A DNA stretch of 43,466 nt from an uncultured Eubacteriales bacterium (GCA_902785105.1 CACZXF010000051.1:1-43466); one strand, 5' to 3'. Positions 16,478 to 25,636 are shown, counted from the first letter of the stretch. A program made the numbers and translations. Notes: generated by a model not told the origin, from the letters alone.

Positions 16478-17422
16478 TTACAGCCTCTCTACAATTCTTA
16501 GGCTGGCGCTGCGGGACCTGGGGTTTTGTTCAAGTTCCTCGGCTGAGGCGGTGACGGGCTTGCGGGTGACGAGCTTCACCGTGGGCTTCTTGCCACAGAC
16601 GCAGACGGGGAAGGACTTGGGGCAGGTGCAGGGGTCGGCCAGATTGCGGAAGGTGTTTTTGACGATGCGGTCCTCTAATGAATGGAAGGTGATGACGCAG
16701 AGGTGGCCGCCGGGATTGAGAAGGTCTGACAACGCCCTCAGCGCCGGTTCCAGAGGTTCCAGTTCGTCGTTGACGGCGATGCGCAGGGCCTGGAAGGTGC
16801 GGCGGGCGGGGTGGGAGCCGTCGCCCTGGCGGAACTTTTTGGGGATGGCGGCGTCGATGATGTCCACCAATTGTGAGGTACGTTCGATAGGCGTGGACTT
16901 GCGGCGGTCACAGATGACCCTCGCGATCTGCCTCGCCCACTTTTCCTCGCCGTAGTCGCGGAATATGCGGTTCAGGTCGTCCTCAGACCAAACATTTACG
17001 ATTTCACGGGCGGACAGGGGCTGGCTCTGGTCCATCCGCATGTCCAGCGGGGCGTCGTCGTGGTAGGAGAAGCCCCGCTCCCGGACGTCCAACTGATGGG
17101 AGGACACGCCCAGATCGATGAGTATGCCGTCCAGCCCGGACTCGATGCCCGCTGACCGGAGCAGCGCCGGCGCGTCATGAAAATTGCCCCGCAGGGCGAT
17201 GAAGCTCGCGGGGGATTGAATGGCGTTCAGCCGGGCGGTGGCCGCCTCGATGGCGTCGGCGTCCCGGTCGATGCCGATGAGGGTGCCGGTGGTCAGCCGC
17301 TTCAATATCTCCGAGGAATGGCCGCCGCCGCCCAGGGTGCAGTCCAGATAGGTTCCACCCGGCTTGATGCTCAGCCCGTCCAGACATTCGTTCAGCAGCA
17401 CCGGCAGATGATGAAATTCCAT
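16478..17422 (-). CDS. rsmH: 16S rRNA (cytosine-1402 N4)-methyltransferase RsmH
   Basis: Methylates N4 of C1402 in 16S rRNA. 314 residues from the ATG at 17422 (GGGAG 7 bases upstream; start MEFHHLPVLLNECLDGL). Motifs: YLDCTLGGGGHS (SAM loop, about 25-36), GIDRDADAI, DGILIDLGVSSHQLD, and the C-terminal FRNLADPCTCPKSFPVCVCG cysteine cluster. The gene usually heads the dcw cell-division cluster (mraZ-mraW-ftsL); here no division genes flank it. Confidence 0.96.
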   Translation of the reverse strand: MEFHHLPVLLNECLDGLSIKPGGTYLDCTLGGGGHSSEILKRLTTGTLIGIDRDADAIEAATARLNAIQSPASFIALRGNFHDAPALLRSAGIESGLDGILIDLGVSSHQLDVRERGFSYHDDAPLDMRMDQSQPLSAREIVNVWSEDDLNRIFRDYGEEKWARQIARVICDRRKSTPIERTSQLVDIIDAAIPKKFRQGDGSHPARRTFQALRIAVNDELEPLEPALRALSDLLNPGGHLCVITFHSLEDRIVKNTFRNLADPCTCPKSFPVCVCGKKPTVKLVTRKPVTASAEELEQNPRSRSASLRIVERL

Positions 17423-17470
17423 GGTCAGCTCCCGCGCCGTAGGGTGGCGCTGTTGGGTTTCGTTGTTGCA

Positions 17471-17624
17471 AATAAAATGGGGATTTATCGGAGAGATGCC
17501 CACTCTCCTGTAGGGGCGGCGTTGCGCCGCCCGCCGGGTAGGACGATTCGTTTCGTTGGGGGGCGGGCGCCGAAACGGCGCCCCTACAAGGTTGGTTTGA
17601 CTGCTCGATAACTTCCAATCTGTC
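17471..17624. repeat. Family 1 palindromic element, copy 5
   Basis: Ends GGGGATTTATCGG and GATAACTTCCAATCTGTC around a full core. It lies between trpS and rsmH, about 50 bases upstream of the rsmH start. Confidence 0.85.
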
Positions 17625-17645
17625 AGTCAGCCATCTCCATCCGCC

Positions 17646-18656
17646 TCACAGCTTCCACGGCGCGATGCCCAGCTTTTTGCGGACCTTGAGCATGGTCCTG
17701 TGGGCGATGGCGGAGGCGCGTTCCCTGCCGGAGTCCATGACCTGCTGGAGGTAGGCCTTGTCGGCGGAGATGCGCTCGTATTCCTGCTGGATGGGCTCCA
17801 GCGTGGCGATGACGCTGTCGGCCACGGCGTCCTTGAACTTGCCGTAGCCCTGGCCGGAGTATTCGGCGGAGATGTCGTCCATGGTGCGGCCGGTCAGCGC
17901 GGACATGATGCTCATCAGGTTGGCGACGCCGGGCTTGTTCTCCGGGTCGTAGATGACGGCGTTCTCGCTGTCCGTGACGGCGCGGCGGAGCTTCTTGCGG
18001 ATGATGTCGGGCTTGTCGAGGATGGCGATGTAGGTCTCCTCCGGGTCGGACTTGCTCATCTTCCGGGTGGGCTCCTGGAGGCTCATGACCCTCGCGCCCA
18101 CCTTGGGGAAGTAGCCGTCCGGGATGACGAACACGTCGCCGTAGATGGCGTTGAAGCGCTCGGCGATGTCGCGGCAGATCTCGAGGTGCTGCTTCTGGTC
18201 CGCGCCGATGGGCACCAGGTCCGTCTGATAGAGCAGTATGTCGGAGGCCATCAGCACCGGATAGGTGAACAGGCCGCAGTTGATGTTGTCGGCGTGCTTG
18301 GCGGATTTGTCCTTGAACTGGGTCATGCGGCTCATCTCGCCCATGTAGGTGAAGCAGTTGAGTATCCAGCCCAGCTCCGCGTGGGCTGCCACCTGGCTCT
18401 GGAAGTAGATGATGTTCCTCTCCGGGTCCAGGCCGCTGGCCAGGAAGATGGCCATGGTGCGCATACACGCCTTGCGAAGCTCCGCGGGGTTCTGCCGCAC
18501 CGTCAGGGCGTGCAGGTCCACGATGGAATACAGGCAGTCGTATTCCTCCTGCAAGAGGTTGAAATTGCGCAGCGCGCCGATGTAGTTGCCCAGCGTCAGA
18601 TTGCCCGTGGGCTGTATGCCGGAAAATATGCGTTTCTTCTGAACCTGCTGTTCCAT
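17646..18656 (-). CDS. trpS: Tryptophanyl-tRNA synthetase
   Basis: Class I synthetase charging tRNA-Trp, 336 residues. Landmarks: FSGIQPTGNLTLGNYIGALRN (HIGH-type motif TLGNY, about 11-31), the tryptophan pocket region YPVLMASDILLYQTDLVPIGADQKQHLE (about 120-150) and RKMSKSDPEE (about 196-205). ATG at 18656 with GGAGG upstream. Leader of about 235 bases contains a family 1 copy but no T-box. Confidence 0.97.
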   Translation of the reverse strand: MEQQVQKKRIFSGIQPTGNLTLGNYIGALRNFNLLQEEYDCLYSIVDLHALTVRQNPAELRKACMRTMAIFLASGLDPERNIIYFQSQVAAHAELGWILNCFTYMGEMSRMTQFKDKSAKHADNINCGLFTYPVLMASDILLYQTDLVPIGADQKQHLEICRDIAERFNAIYGDVFVIPDGYFPKVGARVMSLQEPTRKMSKSDPEETYIAILDKPDIIRKKLRRAVTDSENAVIYDPENKPGVANLMSIMSALTGRTMDDISAEYSGQGYGKFKDAVADSVIATLEPIQQEYERISADKAYLQQVMDSGRERASAIAHRTMLKVRKKLGIAPWKL

Positions 18657-18754
18657 GGTGTGTCAAACCTCCGTTGTTTTTGGCAGAGCATTTCCGCTCA
18701 GGATTGAAAATTGAGCTGCTGGCCTTATAACAGACATCAGAAATAATACATCAT

Positions 18755-18834
18755 TGTAGGGGCAGCGTTTCGCCGCCCGCCTGGAGCAATTATCATAGCG
18801 TGGAGGGCGGGCGGCGCAACGCCGCCCCTACAGG
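18755..18834. repeat. Family 1 palindromic element, core only (copy 6)
   Basis: Only the two core palindromes with TTGTAGGGGCAGCG and CGCCGCCCCTACAGGG remain. It lies inside the predicted trpS leader. Confidence 0.8.
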
Positions 18835-18897
18835 GTTTATTCTTTGCATTATTATCTACGACTGCTATAGCGCGTCAGCGGACATTCATTTTCAATG

Positions 18898-18927
18898 ATT
18901 ATATCATGCGTTCAGCCTCCGCGTCAA
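18898..18927 (-). promoter_or_regulatory. Promoter of trpS
   Basis: Read leftward: TTGACG, 18 bases, TATAAT. It lies between two family 1 cores and gives a trpS leader of roughly 235 bases. The rest of the 18657-19079 gap shows nothing else recognisable. Confidence 0.6.
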
Positions 18928-18980
18928 TGTCGCGCAGGCGGGTTGCCGCGGCAAACGTTTGAGTTGCAGATGCCCAAAAG

Positions 18981-19076
18981 ACCTTGTAGGGGCGGCGTTG
19001 CGCCGCCCGCCGGGTACTAACGATGCGAATCGGGACAGGCGGGCGGCGAAACGCCGCCCCTACAGGGTTGGTCTGT
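18981..19076. repeat. Family 1 palindromic element, core only (copy 7)
   Basis: Core palindromes without recognisable outer ends, finishing within a few bases of the pepF stop codon. Confidence 0.8.
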
Positions 19077-19079
19077 AAT

Positions 19080-20810
19080 TTATGCGTTGTTCGCCAGGGC
19101 GGTGAGCGCGTTGAGCTTGTCCTCAAAGACCTTCAGCGACGTCCGCCAGAAATCGACGTCGGCCACGTCGATGCCCACGCTGTTGGCCACCTCGCGGATG
19201 TCGCCGCTGCCGGCGTCGCGCAGGAGCTTTTCGTAATCGGGCAGGAAGGCCGCGCCGCGCTGCCTGTACAGGGCGTAGACGCCGAGGGCGAAGAGCTGGC
19301 CGAAGGCGTAGGGGAAGTTGTAGAAGTGGACGTCGGTGGCGTAATAGTGGCTCTTGCAGGCCCACATGTAGGGGTGCAGGGCCTCGGGGTCCAGGCCGTC
19401 GCCGTAGGTCTTTTTCTGGGCGTCCAGCATGATGTTGCACAGCTCTTTGGCGGACAGCACGGCGTTCTTCCTGCGCTCCACCACCTCGGACTCAAAGAGG
19501 AAGCGGCTGTAGATGTCTACGATCACCTGCGCTCCGTCGGCGAGCTGCTGCTCCAGCAGGGCGATTTGGGCGTCCCTGTCCGCCTTTTCCAGCATACGTT
19601 CCGCCAGGAGCGTTTCATTGAATATGCTGGCCGTCTCCGCCAGGGGCATGGGGTAGTCGGACAGGAGGATGGACACCTCGTTCATGCACTCGTTCTGGTA
19701 GGCGTGGCCCAGCTCGTGGGCCAGCGTGCTGACGGCGCTGTAGCTGCCGTCGAAGTTGGTCAGCACGAAGGACTGTTTAAGCGGGTGCATCCCCTCGCAG
19801 AACGCGCCGCCGGCCTTGCCCTCCCGGGGGTACATGTCGATCCAGCGCTCGTCAAAGGCCCGGCTGATCATGCTGCCCATGCGGGGGCTGAACGCGCCCA
19901 GCTCGTCCACCAGTATGCGGCGGGCGTCCTCCGGGGTGTAGTCGCCGCGCATACGGCCCACCGGCGCGAACAGGTCCCAGAATTTGAGGCCGCCCTCATA
20001 GCCCAGCAGCTTCGCCTTTAAGCGGAAGTAGCGGCGGAACATGGGCAGGCTCTCGTCCATGGCGGTCAGCAGGGCGTCCAGCGTAGCCCGGTCCATCCGG
20101 GCGGAATCCAGCGCCATGTCCAGCACGGAATCGAAGTGCTTGAGCTCGGTCAGGGTGTTGGCCTCGCCCTTGATGCCATTGAGGCAGGCGGCCATGGGGA
20201 TCTCAATTTTCGGATAGGCGGCCAGCTCGGCGTCGTAGGCGGCCCTGCGGATTTTGGCGTCCGGGCTGTAGGCCAGGTTGCGCACGGCGGACAGGGGGAT
20301 GGCCTTGCCATCATAGTCCGCCGTCAGGTTGGCTTCGAGCTGGTCCCGGAGCTGCACCCAGGCGCTGCCGCCGGTGAGCTGCATTTTCAGCACCACGGGC
20401 TCCAGTGCCGGGTCGATGACATGGGCGGCGTCCCGCTTCAATACCTTCAATAAATAGGCATGTTCATGAAGCAGCGGGGAGCCGACGCACAGAGCATCGA
20501 TGTCCGCGTCCTTCAGCCGCATGGACAGCGCGGAATACACCTCTTTGGCCCGGTTCAATACGGGCAGCACCCGCCCGGTCGCCGCCATGGCGGGGGCGCA
20601 GTTGGCGTCCGCGGCCAGCGTGAGCTGGGCGAAGGCGTAAGTTTTCAGCGTCAGCGCGGACAGCGCCTTGAGGTCCTCGATGACGGCCTCCCACGGCATA
20701 TCGCCGCCATCGGCCAGCAGTTTTTCCGCGAGGGCTTTGCAGTCCTCGATGTCTTTATCATAGGAAGGGTCGTTAAAGTCCCGATACAGCTTTGTAAGGT
20801 CCCAGTTCAT
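19080..20810 (-). CDS. pepF: Oligoendopeptidase F family, M3 metallopeptidase
   Basis: Cytoplasmic zinc peptidase that degrades short peptides; 576 residues. The HExxH zinc site is in LAHELGHAYQNEC (about 360-372), with the third ligand region ASIFNETLLAERML downstream. The N-terminal MNWDLTKLYRDFND is the usual opening of the family. It starts inside the end of the upstream gene (38-base overlap; GAGG before the ATG), so the two are co-translated. Last gene of a four-gene run from 23222. Confidence 0.92.
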   Translation of the reverse strand: MNWDLTKLYRDFNDPSYDKDIEDCKALAEKLLADGGDMPWEAVIEDLKALSALTLKTYAFAQLTLAADANCAPAMAATGRVLPVLNRAKEVYSALSMRLKDADIDALCVGSPLLHEHAYLLKVLKRDAAHVIDPALEPVVLKMQLTGGSAWVQLRDQLEANLTADYDGKAIPLSAVRNLAYSPDAKIRRAAYDAELAAYPKIEIPMAACLNGIKGEANTLTELKHFDSVLDMALDSARMDRATLDALLTAMDESLPMFRRYFRLKAKLLGYEGGLKFWDLFAPVGRMRGDYTPEDARRILVDELGAFSPRMGSMISRAFDERWIDMYPREGKAGGAFCEGMHPLKQSFVLTNFDGSYSAVSTLAHELGHAYQNECMNEVSILLSDYPMPLAETASIFNETLLAERMLEKADRDAQIALLEQQLADGAQVIVDIYSRFLFESEVVERRKNAVLSAKELCNIMLDAQKKTYGDGLDPEALHPYMWACKSHYYATDVHFYNFPYAFGQLFALGVYALYRQRGAAFLPDYEKLLRDAGSGDIREVANSVGIDVADVDFWRTSLKVFEDKLNALTALANNA

Positions 20811-21921
20811 AGTGCTTTGCCTCTGTTTCTGTGATGAGTTGAAAGGTCAGTAAGACCGGATTGTGGTCCGACACGGCGAAGCCCTCGTCGATGACGCGGC
20901 ATTCCAGCGTCTCCACGTTGTTGGAGACGATGAAGCCGTCCGCGGTCAGCACGTAGGTCTTGCCCGGCTCGTAGGCGGCGTCCAGGTTGCGGCAGGTGGG
21001 GACGGGATGCTTTTTGTCCAGCGATTCCACCAGCTTCAATTCCTTGGGGATCATGTCCCGGTCGATGGGCTGGTTCCAGGTCAGCCCCTCCGGGGCCTTC
21101 ACGCCGAAAATGCGGTCGGAGTGGCCCACGAGGTCCTTGTTGAAGTCGCCGCCGGCCACGCAGTAGTTCCCCTTGCGGTACTCGGAGACCATGTCCTGCA
21201 AAACCATCTCCAATTGCCGGGTGGCGACGCTGCCGTCGCTGGTATAGGCGGACAGATGGAGGTTGTACAGGCAGAGCTGCCGCCCGTCGGTGGTGGGAAT
21301 GCGTATGATGGAATAGCAGCGGTCCAGGTCCAGCACCCGTATGAGCCCCGTCTCCACCGGCAGACTGTGGCGCTCGCCGCGATAGATGTCCAGCTTGGAA
21401 AAGCTCACCAGGCCGGACTGCGCCTCGCCCATGGGCTGATTGAACGGATAGAGCAGATAGGGCGAATTATAATTGCGCACGAAGTAATTCTGATAGCCCG
21501 AAAGCTCCAGGCGCAGCAGGTCCAGTTCGTCGATGTGCCAGCTTCGGGTGGCGCGGGTGTCCACCTCCTGAAGGAGTATGTGATCGACCTGCGCATCCTT
21601 CAACACCTGAGCGGCGTGACCCAGGTTTTGCTGGACCGCCTCCGGGGACGAGGCGCGGGACTGGTCGCCGCCGTCCATGAAGAAGGAAAAATCGGCGCTG
21701 TTGGCCCCGTAGCCCACGTTCCAGGTGGCGACGGTATAGGGCTGATAGAGCGCGGCCCGGTTGCTGATGTTCTGGGAATGCTGCTCCGCGCTGTCGGGCA
21801 GGCGGTGATAGTTCATGAACACCCAGGCCACATAGCCGCCCACCACCGCCACCGGCAGCAGCAGCACGCCCGCGATGATGCGCGGCAGCAGCCACCGCCA
21901 CCTCGACGTCCTTTGAATCAT
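20773..21921 (-). CDS. Membrane-anchored endonuclease/exonuclease/phosphatase-family protein
   Basis: 382 residues. An N-terminal membrane helix (about 8-33) precedes an EEP-fold domain: TWNVGYG (about 66), LLQEVD (about 117, metal-binding Glu), AGGDFNKDL (about 245) and SDHNPVL (about 352, catalytic His). Such domains cleave phosphodiester bonds in DNA, RNA, inositol phosphates or sphingolipids; the substrate cannot be chosen here. It starts 3 bases after the preceding gene with its ribosome site inside that gene. Confidence 0.85.
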   Translation of the reverse strand: MIQRTSRWRWLLPRIIAGVLLLPVAVVGGYVAWVFMNYHRLPDSAEQHSQNISNRAALYQPYTVATWNVGYGANSADFSFFMDGGDQSRASSPEAVQQNLGHAAQVLKDAQVDHILLQEVDTRATRSWHIDELDLLRLELSGYQNYFVRNYNSPYLLYPFNQPMGEAQSGLVSFSKLDIYRGERHSLPVETGLIRVLDLDRCYSIIRIPTTDGRQLCLYNLHLSAYTSDGSVATRQLEMVLQDMVSEYRKGNYCVAGGDFNKDLVGHSDRIFGVKAPEGLTWNQPIDRDMIPKELKLVESLDKKHPVPTCRNLDAAYEPGKTYVLTADGFIVSNNVETLECRVIDEGFAVSDHNPVLLTFQLITETEAKHYELGPYKAVSGL

Positions 21922-21924
21922 GGC

Positions 21925-22215
21925 TTACAGCTCCTGAAAGCGCTCCACGCGCATCCGCAGGCCGTACTTCTCCCGCAGCGCGGCGATCTTGCCCATCATC
22001 TCGGATTTGTGGTGGGCGTCGATGGCGGCCTGATTTTCCCAGCGGTCGATGAGCAGCACCGTCTCCGGGTCGTCCAGCGGGAAGAAGTATTCGTATTTCA
22101 GATTGCCCGGCTCCGCCCGAACCGCCGATACCACGCCGCTCTGGGTCATCTCCTGGGCAAAGTCCATCGCTGAGCCGTTTTTGCCGGTATAGTAGATGTT
22201 GATGGTGATAGCCAT
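21925..22215 (-). CDS. ABM/YgiN-like small monooxygenase-fold protein
   Basis: 96 residues from the ATG at 22215 (GGAGGA 6 bases upstream; a longer in-frame start lacks a site). One ferredoxin-like ABM domain: an N-terminal strand ITINIYYTGK, VRAEPGNLKYEYFFPLDDP, VLLIDRWENQAAIDAHH, and a C-terminal strand RMRVERFQEL. These proteins act as small dimeric monooxygenases or heme/quinone-related enzymes; no substrate is evident. Confidence 0.8.
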   Translation of the reverse strand: MAITINIYYTGKNGSAMDFAQEMTQSGVVSAVRAEPGNLKYEYFFPLDDPETVLLIDRWENQAAIDAHHKSEMMGKIAALREKYGLRMRVERFQEL

Positions 22216-22244
22216 GTTGATTCCTCCGTGAGGTTGATTTCCCG

Positions 22245-23222
22245 TCATATGATTCTCAGCAGCATCGTGTGCTGGTCGTCCATCTCGATGACCAGAAGGT
22301 TTTGCTTTTCCAGGGCCTTCATGACGTCGGAGAACTTCTTGAAGCCGATCTGCTTTTCCTCGAAGCCGGGGTAATCCTGCTGGATGGCAGCCTTTAAGAT
22401 CGAGGGGTTGACGCGCTCGAAGCCCTCGTCCTTGAAGTGCTCCAATGCCTGCTTAAAGGCGGGGAGCCAGTTGGACTTGTCCAGGTTCTTCTCCTCGGCG
22501 TCGTCGGTGGAGAGGCCGATCATCAGGCTGGAATTTTCCATCCAGCTCGTCAGCTTGTCGGAATTCTGGGTGATCTGCTGGACCAATTTTCCGAAGGTGG
22601 TACAGCCGTAGCTGCGCTCGGAGAAGTCGGGGCGCAGGCGGTTCAAGGTGTCCTTCAATTCACTGGCGTACATCTGCTCCTCGTCCTGGTCTGAGACGAT
22701 GGTCTCCACCTGGCTCACCAGCTCGTTGATGTCGCCGTCCAGGGCGATGCGCTCCTCCCGGGGCTTCTTCTTCGGCTGGCGCTTGGCCACGGATTCCAGG
22801 AACACGAACTCGTTGCAGGCGTTGACGAATATCCCCGAGGCCGCCTCCGAGCGGGAAATGCCCAGCACGTGCTTGCCCATGCTCTTCAGCCGGCCCACCA
22901 GCGGCGTGTAGTCGCTGTCGCCGGAGACGATGCAGAAGCTGTCGATCAGCGGGTTGGTGTAGGCCACCTCCATGGCGTCGATCACCAGCTGGATGTCCAG
23001 ATTGTTCTTCTGGACCTTCCCCCACCGCAGCGACGGCACCACGGCAAACGTATTGGACAACAGGCACTGCTTCAGATCCGTATACCTGTCCGTATAGCCG
23101 TACACCTTCCCCAGCAGTATGTCCCCGCGGATCTTCACCTTCTCTATGATGGAAAGCAGCAGCGATTCCTTCGCCCCGACGTTTTCCAGATCCACAAACA
23201 CGGCGAAATTGGATTTGCCCAT
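22245..23222 (-). CDS. NYN-domain (LabA-like) protein with LOTUS/OST-HTH domains
   Basis: 325 residues. N-terminal NYN (PIN-like nuclease) domain: AVFVDLENV (about 7-15) supplies the first acidic residue, IDAMEVAYTN and FCIVSGDSDYTPLV the others. A linker with many charged residues follows, then two winged-helix regions typical of LOTUS/OST-HTH (about 170-215 and 250-325). The combination points to an RNA-binding protein, probably a ribonuclease, in the cytoplasm. Head of the run NYN-ABM-EEP-pepF (gaps of 29 and 3 bases, then an overlap). Confidence 0.85.
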   Translation of the reverse strand: MGKSNFAVFVDLENVGAKESLLLSIIEKVKIRGDILLGKVYGYTDRYTDLKQCLLSNTFAVVPSLRWGKVQKNNLDIQLVIDAMEVAYTNPLIDSFCIVSGDSDYTPLVGRLKSMGKHVLGISRSEAASGIFVNACNEFVFLESVAKRQPKKKPREERIALDGDINELVSQVETIVSDQDEEQMYASELKDTLNRLRPDFSERSYGCTTFGKLVQQITQNSDKLTSWMENSSLMIGLSTDDAEEKNLDKSNWLPAFKQALEHFKDEGFERVNPSILKAAIQQDYPGFEEKQIGFKKFSDVMKALEKQNLLVIEMDDQHTMLLRII

Positions 23223-23252
23223 GGTTTAGCTCCTTTGTGATGGTTTGACAGG

Positions 23253-23357
23253 TTGATAAATTGGAATTTGTCGAGGGGACGAACTATCCCTGTAGGGGCG
23301 CCGTTTCGGCGCCCGCTCTCCTGCGAGACGGAACGCTCTATCGGGCGGGCGGCCGAG
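23253..23357. repeat. Family 1 palindromic element, left half (copy 8)
   Basis: Starts with the intact end GATAAATTGGAATTTGTCG and the first palindrome, then breaks off after GCGGGCGGCC. It is followed by copy 9, giving two partial cores within one outer pair of ends. Confidence 0.8.
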
Positions 23358-23394
23358 GTTCTGAAGCATTATCAGAAATATATATACCGCTACG

Positions 23395-23514
23395 TACCAA
23401 CCTTGTAGGGGCGCCGTTTCGGCGCCCGCCCTCAACGAAACGCATTGTCCTACCCGGCAGGCGGCGCAACGCCGCCCCTACAGGAGAGTGTGTATCTCCC
23501 CGATAAATCCCCGT
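23395..23514. repeat. Family 1 palindromic element, right half (copy 9)
   Basis: Full core and intact right end CCCCGATAAATCCCCGTC, touching the stop codon of the ABC-F gene. Confidence 0.85.
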
Positions 23515-25296
23515 CTATCCCTTCCCCGCCTCGATCCGCTCCGCCGAATCATTCAGATACACCCACCGCTCCATCTTGAAATCGAGCTGGGCGGCGAGGT
23601 CCTCCCGCTGTGCGGTGAGGGTTTGAAGTTTGACGTAATCGCTGGCGTTTTCGGCGATCTCGGTGTCGCAGGCGGCGATTGCTTCCTCCAATGCGGCGAT
23701 GTCATCGTCGATGGTGTCGTATTCCCGCTGCTCTTTGAAGGAGAATTTCAGCTTCTCCGGGCGGGCGCTCTGGCGGGGCGCGGGGGTCTTTTTCGGCGCG
23801 GCGGCGGGCTTTTCCTCGGGCGGGCGCTTGCGGAGGTAGTCGCCGAAGTTGCCGGGATACTGCCGCACCTCGCCGCCGGGACGGACCTCGAATATGGCCC
23901 CGGCTATTTTATCGAGGAAGTAGCGGTCATGGGACACGGCGATGACCGCGCCGGGGAAGGCGTCCAGATAGTCCTCCAGCACGGTCAGCGTCTCCACATC
24001 CAGATCGTTGGTGGGCTCGTCCAGCAGCAGTATGTTCGGCGCGGCCATCAGTATGCCCAGCAGGTACAGCCGCCGCCGCTCGCCGCCGGACAGCCGGCCG
24101 ATTTTGGAATACTGCAAATCCGACGTGAACAGGAACCGCTCCAGCATCTGCGTGGCGGTGAAGGTGCCCTCGTCGGTCTTGACGGAAGGCGCGATCTCCC
24201 GGACGTAATCCCAGGGCCGCTGGTTCAGGTCCAGCTCCCTGCCCTCCTGGGTGAAATAGCCCAGCTTCACCGTGCCGCCCACGTCCACCGTGCCCGCGTC
24301 GGGTTCAAGCGTCCCGGCGATGAGGTTCAACAGCGTGGACTTGCCCGCGCCGTTGGGACCGACGATGCCGATGCGGTCATCCCTCAAAAGGGTATAGGAG
24401 AAGTCACGGATGACCGCCTTGCCGTCGAAGGACTTGCTGACGTGCTCCAGGGCGATGGTCTTGCGCCCCAGCCGGGAGGCCGCGGCGGCCATGGTCACCG
24501 CGCCGTCGGTCTCCGGGGCGTCCTGGGCCTTGAGCGCCTCATAGCGGGCGATGCGCTCCACGGATTTGGTGGACCGGGCGCGACAGCCCCGCATGATCCA
24601 CTCCGTCTCCCGGCGAAGCAGCGCCTGACGCTTGCGCTCGCTGGCCTGGGCCATCTCCAGCCGCTCGGCCTTTAAGGAAAGATATTTGGAATAGTTGGCC
24701 TCGTACAGATACAATTTGCCGTGGCTCAGCTCGCCAATTTTATTGGTGACGCGGTCGAGGAAGTAGCGGTCGTGGGTCACCATCACCAGCGCGCCGGTGA
24801 AGCGGATGAGCCTTTGCTCCAGCCATTCCACCATGCCGCTGTCCAGATGGTTGGTGGGCTCGTCCAGCACCAGCACGTCCGCGGGCCGCACGAACACCGA
24901 CGCCAGCGCCACGCGCTTGCGCTGTCCGCCGGAGAGATCGCCCACCTTTTGCTCGAAATCCGGCACACCCAGCCGGGTCAGTATGGTCCGGGCCTCGTAC
25001 TCGTGCACCTGCCGTATGCCCTCGGGCAGACCGGCAAAGACCGCCTCCATCACCGTGGCGTCGTCGTCCATCACCGGGGTCTGGGGCAAGTAGGCGAGCT
25101 GAACGTTGGGGTCGGTGCTCACCCGCCCCGCGTCCGGCGTCTCCACCCCTGCCAGCACCTTCAACAGCGTGGACTTCCCCGTGCCGTTCACGCCGATCAG
25201 CCCCACCTTGTCGCCGGGGTTCAGAAACAGCGTCACATCATCGAGCAACTGTTTGTCCCCGTAATTCTTGAATAGCTTCTCGGCTGTCAGCAGCAT
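23515..25296 (-). CDS. ABC-F family ATPase, Uup-like
   Basis: Soluble protein with two ABC domains and no membrane part, 593 residues from the ATG at 25296 (GGAGG upstream; the in-frame extension is repeat DNA). First domain: Walker A GVNGTGKST, signature LSGGQRKRVALA, Walker B LVLDEPTNHLD. The linker RRETEWIMRGCRARSTKSVERIARYE is Uup-type. Second domain: GPNGAGKST, LSGGERRRLYL, LLLDEPTNDLD. A C-terminal coiled coil (about 520-593) also fits Uup. ABC-F proteins act on ribosomes or DNA intermediates. Close to Uup rather than to known antibiotic-protection types, though this cannot be settled by eye. Confidence 0.9.
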   Translation of the reverse strand: MLLTAEKLFKNYGDKQLLDDVTLFLNPGDKVGLIGVNGTGKSTLLKVLAGVETPDAGRVSTDPNVQLAYLPQTPVMDDDATVMEAVFAGLPEGIRQVHEYEARTILTRLGVPDFEQKVGDLSGGQRKRVALASVFVRPADVLVLDEPTNHLDSGMVEWLEQRLIRFTGALVMVTHDRYFLDRVTNKIGELSHGKLYLYEANYSKYLSLKAERLEMAQASERKRQALLRRETEWIMRGCRARSTKSVERIARYEALKAQDAPETDGAVTMAAAASRLGRKTIALEHVSKSFDGKAVIRDFSYTLLRDDRIGIVGPNGAGKSTLLNLIAGTLEPDAGTVDVGGTVKLGYFTQEGRELDLNQRPWDYVREIAPSVKTDEGTFTATQMLERFLFTSDLQYSKIGRLSGGERRRLYLLGILMAAPNILLLDEPTNDLDVETLTVLEDYLDAFPGAVIAVSHDRYFLDKIAGAIFEVRPGGEVRQYPGNFGDYLRKRPPEEKPAAAPKKTPAPRQSARPEKLKFSFKEQREYDTIDDDIAALEEAIAACDTEIAENASDYVKLQTLTAQREDLAAQLDFKMERWVYLNDSAERIEAGKG

Positions 25297-25316
25297 GATA
25301 GAACCTCCGAAGGTGG

Positions 25317-25568
25317 ATGAGCAGGGATTTGTTGAGGAGTTAGTTCGAGGCCACCTCATCCGGCGCTTCGCGCCACCTTCCCCTCAAGGGGAAGGCTTTT
25401 GGGTTACGGGGTAGCCCAGCCCCTGCCTTCCCCTTGAGGAGCATCGAGCGCCCGGAAAACAGTCCAGTGGACTGTTTTCAGTGAGATGGGGCCAGCAGGC
25501 CCTTGTCAGGTGCCCGTGGGCGGATGAGGTGGCTTACCCGCTCACCCCGACAAATTCCAATTCATCAA
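25317..25568. repeat. Family 2 palindromic element, copy 4
   Basis: Longest complete copy, ends GATGAGCAGGGATTTGTTGAGG and CACCCCGACAAATTCCAATTC. It lies 20 bases upstream of the ABC-F start. Confidence 0.88.
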
Positions 25569-25636
25569 CCAGACTTATACCCATCCATTATAGCATACAT
25601 TTACATTGCGTAAAAGCCCCGAAACATTAAACAATT

